Positions 59,409 through 64,000 of a stretch of DNA of 64,000 nt are shown here, one piece after another (within the stretch, counting starts at the first letter, position 1; each line of letters opens with the position of its first letter). The notes below the pieces were generated by a model. The model was not told the DNA's origin. It was given only the letters and a program-made list of their open reading frames with translations, and made no database searches. This DNA comes from Saposhnikovia divaricata (taxonomy: Eukaryota; Streptophyta; Magnoliopsida; Apiales; Apiaceae). The DNA is taken from the NCBI GenBank assembly GCA_036435485.1, contig CM071598.1:139914148-139978147 (forward strand). The letters are read 5' to 3'. The position numbers were made by a program, and so were the translations under genes.

Positions 59409-59622
59409 GTTGTTGCTGTTGTTGCTGTTGTTGCTGTTGTTGCTGTTGAGCCAACAACTGCTGCTGTAATTGCTGCTGTTGCTGTGCCAGAGTAGCAGTC
59501 TGCTGAACAAGAGTTTGTAATATTTGTGCTAAGGCAGGATCCATCTGACCAACAGGAGGTGGATTAGCTTGTTCACCCTGATCGGGGGTGCGGGTATTTT
59601 GTTTCTTCTTTTTGGGAGGCAT
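58186..59622 (-). CDS. gag: Gypsy Gag plus protease active site, ending at an in-frame stop
   Basis: The true start is ATG 59622 (MPPKKKKQNTRT). The stop TAA at 58186-58188 interrupts what is otherwise one gag-pol frame. A glutamine run of about 33 residues lies near residues 55-88. The retrotransposon Gag domain follows (RSWLKEMEKAIALVGVPADK, FTELFLEKYFPDYMKDQMEM, FLELKQGKMSVTEYETKFTE). Two CCHC knuckles, CFKCNQKGHYARECK and CHPCGKPGHIMKDCK, lie at about residues 350-390. The protease active site VLIDSGATKSFISKEF lies near the C-terminus. Gag packages the element RNA. Confidence 0.92.
59375..59460 (-). repeat. CAG/CAA (polyglutamine) tract in gypsy Gag
   Basis: About 28 consecutive CAG or CAA codons on the minus strand, mixed rather than pure, with a further Q-rich stretch just upstream. 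Such tracts vary in length between copies. Confidence 0.9.
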
Positions 59623-60194
59623 ATTTCTGAAATCAATGAACAATTATATTAGATTCAGGTTCAGAAAATAATAGCTCAAAATGATCCAACTTAAACAAAC
59701 AATGCATATATTACTGAAAAGTAATTCGAGGTCTCCAACCAATATTCCGGTCAACAATTGATTCACAGGGTGCAATAGGATATCAATCCAAGGTTACACA
59801 AGGTATTCACAAACGTTCAATAGGTGCAATAAAGAAACAATAGTCATAATGCTAAGGTCAAACATAGTATCGAAAGTAAAAAACTATGCTAGAAGGAAAT
59901 GATGCTGAAGGTAAATATGAAACAAGCAGTAAATAAAATGCTTAAGTAAATGACAGTATAAGGAAATTTAACACAGTTCTGCGAAAGTGATAATGACATA
60001 TATAGATAGATCTGATACAAGCGTAAGAACAACGCTTCGATAAGGATACAACATAATACTAAAAGAGAAGACTGCTAACATCTAGTCACAGTACAACAGA
60101 TATATACAACAAAGCTGGTCGTACTACAAATCCTGACGTACTACTACCGCCATAACATGCCTCTAAATACCCCATCATCATACTACCCTAATCA
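59623..60194 (-). other. Gypsy leader between extra ORF and gag
   Basis: About 570 bases without a gene, AT-rich compared with the ORF to its right. It contains several short minus-strand ATGs but no sustained frame. Confidence 0.5.
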
Positions 60195-60660
60195 TCACTG
60201 GTCATCATCGTCATCCGACTCTCCCCGCCAAGCTGATCCCAGAATGCTCTCCAGCTCTGCCGTCACCAGACCTAGAGTCACCTGCTGTGTCACAAATGCC
60301 GGCTCATCTCGGGATCTAATCCGTCCCCGCCTAATGACAACACGTCTAAGAGCTCGTACTCGCCTCCGGACATCCTCCAGCTCAGCTACCGCTCTATCTC
60401 GATCTCTAGCCTGGTCCTCCTCCCCAGCCCTCATAGCCATCAACTCTGCCATCTGCCCTAAGAGATAGTCCCTCTCTCGGGCCACTCGCTCGTACACATG
60501 ATATGGAACAGGCTGAGGAGTGTACTGATATGCTGGCCCATTCACTGAGCCCTGCAATCCTACGAACGGCTGCATAACCCCTGGGGAAATCTGCTGCGGT
60601 ACAGAAGCCCCTCCTTCCGGATCCTCGTCCGGGTCTGAATCGGAACCAGAAGCAGGTGCC
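60195..60660 (-). CDS. Extra small ORF between gypsy 5' LTR and gag
   Basis: Open on the minus strand from about 60660 to the stop at 60195. The first ATG is at 60575 (126 aa), and the frame is open upstream (PASGSDSDPDEDPEGGASVP). The upstream edge has TATACTTCAG, a possible splice acceptor, so there may be a spliced leader. The product is charged and helical (YERVARERDYLLGQMAELMA, then RDRDRAVAELEDVRRRVRAL), probably a coiled coil, with an acidic tail (ESDDDDDQ). It is GC-rich compared with its flanks. I know no standard Ty3/gypsy domain like it. Confidence 0.5.
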
Positions 60661-60785
60661 TGAAGTATACATATATATATATATATATATATAATTAGAC
60701 TTCCTATCTCTCACGAAACAATCCTAACCTTTCTCATAACTCTACCCCGACTCCCCACCTAATTGTTTCAGTGACTGTGACCTGT

Positions 60786-60798
60786 GGCTCTGATACCA
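60786..60798 (-). other. Primer binding site of the gypsy element
   Basis: The minus strand reads TGGTATCAGAGCC, fully complementary to the initiator tRNA-Met 3' end, three bases inside the 5' LTR. Confidence 0.92.
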
Positions 60799-60801
60799 AC
60801 T

Positions 60802-63800
60802 TGTAACACCCTCACTAGCCAACATTAATATTATAAACTCTTATATTCAATTAAACATTAATATAGGGGAAGTCTTAAAAATTTCGGCATGATGTAATCA
60901 TAAACCGAACTAACCACCTGCTCAAACAATTAAGTAGAACTAAAACAATCCACTTGCATAAGTTAATTTAAACCATAAGAAATAAAACCATGCCAACCCA
61001 GACCGCACACAGGTCACTGTATGAAACAACTACCAATAGCTATTACAACCCAGAACTGAATCAAATAATATACAACCCATCAAATATAATAGCCTGACTA
61101 CTAGTACGGATGCAATGTGAAACAGGAATATGTGAACTACCCATCCAACCACCTCGACCCTCTGACTGCCTCGGTGACTACCCCAACCAGACGGGCCACT
61201 TCTTCTAGACATCTTCTGGCTTAGCTGAGGAAACAGAATTAGCAAGCAAATGAGCCAAAATGCTCAGCAAGTATATATATGTAATTAAAACGTCAACAAC
61301 TGAAATATCTGCAAGATTGTCAAGAATTAACAATCAACATTATATAAGCTCAACTGAAGATTTCTCTTTTGTTCGAGTCATAAAATAGAAGAGGATTGGA
61401 CTATCATGCATTTTATAAACAAAACAATTATAAGGTTAGGCTGCTGATCAGTCACGCACTAACCCCGGACAAACGCACACAGCAATGTCCTTAATGGATC
61501 CACGGCACACATTGGCCTTATTAATTTCTGACCACGAATCTGGTCCGACCCTTACGGTCCACATTTTAAAAAAACTAACAGTCCAATCCTAACTAAACAT
61601 CAGGTGTCGGAACAATCGACCACCTCAACTGCCAAACACTCTGGACACTTTCGTTCCAGGTCAACATCTCAAATCTCACCAAGTAGAATAAGGTCAAGTA
61701 ATCTCTGAATTAAATATCGACAAGTTCGATATGGCAAACAGGGGTATTGATTTAAGTCAAGCTACTAAAAGGATCAACGAAACGATATAATCAACTTGGG
61801 GTATAACAATTGAATATTCAAAATTAATGGAAATTATCAGAGCAGTTATATCAAGGATAAATCAAATGCATAAGAATCAAGTTATGATAATCATATTTCG
61901 CTGGAAATATAAGTGAAGTGGTTTACTTGAAAGGGAGGTGGAATAATATTCCTGCAAGGAATATGGATGTAAATTAATTCACTAAAAGCATCAACAACTC
62001 AGTAGAATCAATTTGGGGTATAACAATTAAGTATCCGAACTTTCAGGGAATTAACGGAACAAGTATAGCAAGAGTAATTTGAATAAGCATATGAATCAGG
62101 TTTTTATAATCATAACTCATTTAAAAGATGATTGAAACAATTTACTTGCCTTAACTAGAAAATCACAGAATCCGAAGTGTCTTTACGTCCTCAGCTTTAG
62201 CCTTCCCTTTATCCACGGGATCTACACACAATATAACACTATTTTAGAATCCTGTTTAATACTCGCTAATCAGTATAAACATTCCACTTGGTCTACCCCT
62301 GCGAATAGTCCCATAATTTATGCTTATTTAATAATATAGTCACATTGACACAACTTACATAGATTTTAAAAAAATATGAAGCCCGACTCACAACTCGTAT
62401 AAATTGTATAATTATACATACTCGTTTTCAAGAAATGATTTTAATATATATTTAAAAAAAATTTGACGGCACCCCCTTTATACGGGGGACTGCCAGTCGG
62501 GATACAGCCGACACAACCAACACAATTATAATTACCAATCGAATCCATAATTATTATTCAATCCCAATTCACATTCCAATTCACCGATTCACAATCTGGT
62601 ACAATTTAAGTAAGTAATACTAATTGGATATTAAATTACAAGTTATTAAATAAATAATAAATTTTAGGTATTAAATATTTTTTTTGGCTCAGAAAATAAT
62701 CATCATCGCCAAATTCCATCGACTCAATTTACATTAAACATCACTGTCGATGGGGCAAAATCCCGAGGGTACCCGTAATAGGATGCCTGACTCGAAATTC
62801 CACACAAATCAAATTATGAACAATTTAACAGATTATTTCACAGAATCAATCATATTACTGAGTAAATCGTCAAAATTTCGAAAATCAACCACCATAGTCG
62901 AATTATAATAGCATAACATCAACTGGCAGTAAAACTTTTCAATACCATAGTTCGAAAGATAATAATCACAGTAATCGAATTACAACATCAAGGGAATCGA
63001 GTTAACTACAGAATCGTCCAAGTAATACCCCCGACAACACACAGGAACGCAACAGGAAATAGAATAGGTTCGACTTTCGAACCTGCACACACATATACGA
63101 ACACATCCCACACTTTAACACACTCACGCACATGACTTGCAGCCACCACATACTCACACGAACTACAATTAGCACAACACCACAGCAGCTTACAAGACAA
63201 GAACACAACTGATTATACAATCGGAACTATGGCACAATCGACCCATACCATACCACTCCTGCAAACACTCGACACAACCAGACATTTAAACCATACTCAC
63301 ACACACACACACACTCCCAAGGACACACACACGCCTGGCCAAGAACCCACGCACGCACCCCTGCTCAACACCCACGATTTACATAAACTCACACACACAG
63401 TCACACGGTATATACACACCACAACACACAGCGATCGACCCAAACGGCTGCAACCCACACACACAGGTCGCACAGCAAAACAGAGGAAGAGAGAACAGGG
63501 AAATAGCCTTTACCAATTCCAAGAGAACAAGGCCGAGAGAAGTGGTTTTGTTATGAATCAAACGAGAGAATTGAGAGTAAACTTCGAGAGATTTCCAGAG
63601 AACCAGTCGAGAGAGATTGATGTTATGTTTGGTTTTTGGGGAAAGTCTAATTAGGGATTGGGTTATATCTGAATTGGGGAAGAATTTTTAAAAAAAAACA
63701 TTTTGAAGAATTATTCTAAGTGAAACTCATAAAATAAATCTTTAAAATCACAATTAATTACAAAAATAGGTGGAATATTAAATTTTAAAATTTTAAAATA

Positions 63801-64000
63801 AAGAATGTAAAATTACGATTACACACATATTTTTAAAATATTTTTAGGATTAAAAACGGATTAAATACGGATTTTACAAGATTAAATCCTTAAATTGGAA
63901 ATTAATTCGTAAAATCATTTTAAAATCCTTGAAACCCAAAAAGAATTCACCCAATATTTTTAAAAGTCATGTAAACTAATAAAATCAATAATGGAAAAAA
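60802..64000 (-). repeat. 5' LTR of the gypsy element (incomplete in window)
   Basis: 3,199 bp aligned with 51471-54669 of the 3' LTR, almost identical. Differences seen include T to G near 61053, A to T near 61371, A to G near 62130, T to C near 63050 and a CA-tract length change. About 265 bp should remain beyond the window. Confidence 0.92.

Larger units (their letters stand above)
51471..64000 (-). mobile_element. Ty3/gypsy chromovirus (Tekay/Del type), 5' LTR cut by window end
   Basis: A minus-strand element with a 3' LTR at 51471-54935, internal region 54936-60801 and 5' LTR from 60802 to past 64000. The primer site at 60786-60798 reads TGGTATCAGAGCC, and a polypurine tract AAGGGGGGAAGG abuts the 3' LTR. 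Gag and Pol share one frame, broken by a single TAA. The integrase carries a C-terminal chromodomain, which with the very long LTRs points to the Tekay/Del clade. The two LTRs differ at fewer than about a dozen sites in 3.2 kb, so the insertion is very recent. It sits in the CACTA right subterminal array. Confidence 0.93.

Noticed and set aside
59234..59449. Polycysteine reading on the plus strand
   Set aside because: Antisense shadow of the CAG/CAA tract in gypsy Gag.

Overview
This is plant nuclear DNA, almost certainly from a eudicot with a large repeat-rich genome. The window carries Sirevirus-type Ty1/copia elements, a Tekay-type chromovirus, a CACTA (En/Spm) transposon with spliced tnp2-like coding sequence, AT-rich Helitrons and a Mutator-like MITE. 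I see no ordinary host gene and cannot name the species.

Layout, left to right. (1) 1-964 looks like the end of an LTR that landed in the pol gene of a Sirevirus-like element (Sire-1, 965-7264). Sire-1 keeps the end of integrase, RT/RNase H, a broken third ORF and a 3' LTR. (2) 7265-13918 is a nest of AT-rich Helitrons: one on the plus strand (7362-10204) and several on the minus strand, with a 397-bp MITE (12914-13310). (3) 13919-16770 is AT-rich, with a diverged duplication and no gene. (4) A CACTA element opens at 16771 (TIR CACTACAAGAAAA) and runs off the right side of the window. It is split by three LTR retrotransposons: Sire-2 (19042-33172, TSD ATCTC), Sire-3 (35188-47101, minus strand, TSD ACACT) and a Ty3/gypsy chromovirus (from 51471 past 64000, minus strand, about 3.5-kb LTRs). 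CACTA genes seen are tnp2 (minus strand, four exons, last exon cut by Sire-3) and fragments of a second, tnpA-like gene (minus strand).

The three Sire elements share one plan: LTR, gag with CCHC knuckles, pol (PR-INT-RT-RH), a spacer of about 0.65-1.4 kb, a long third ORF (ORF3), a GGGGGAGA polypurine tract and an LTR. ORF3 does not look like an envelope gene. It has a helical N-terminal domain with an IGY signature at residues 163-170 in all three copies, basic NLS-like stretches, a coiled-coil region and, in Sire-2 and Sire-3, a related C-terminal block. Sire-2 and Sire-3 each also carry a private short DNA word in arrays in both the LTR and the pol-ORF3 spacer: TTCGAGAA/TTCTCGAA in Sire-2 and CAGAGTTT/AAACTCTG in Sire-3. 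This pairing of a large nuclear-type accessory protein with element-specific motif arrays is the most interesting signal in the window.

LTR pairs compared by eye suggest the insertion order Sire-3 (about a dozen differences in 556 bp), then Sire-2 (about 17 in 1.28 kb), then the gypsy element (under about a dozen in 3.2 kb). All three are younger than the CACTA copy they interrupt.
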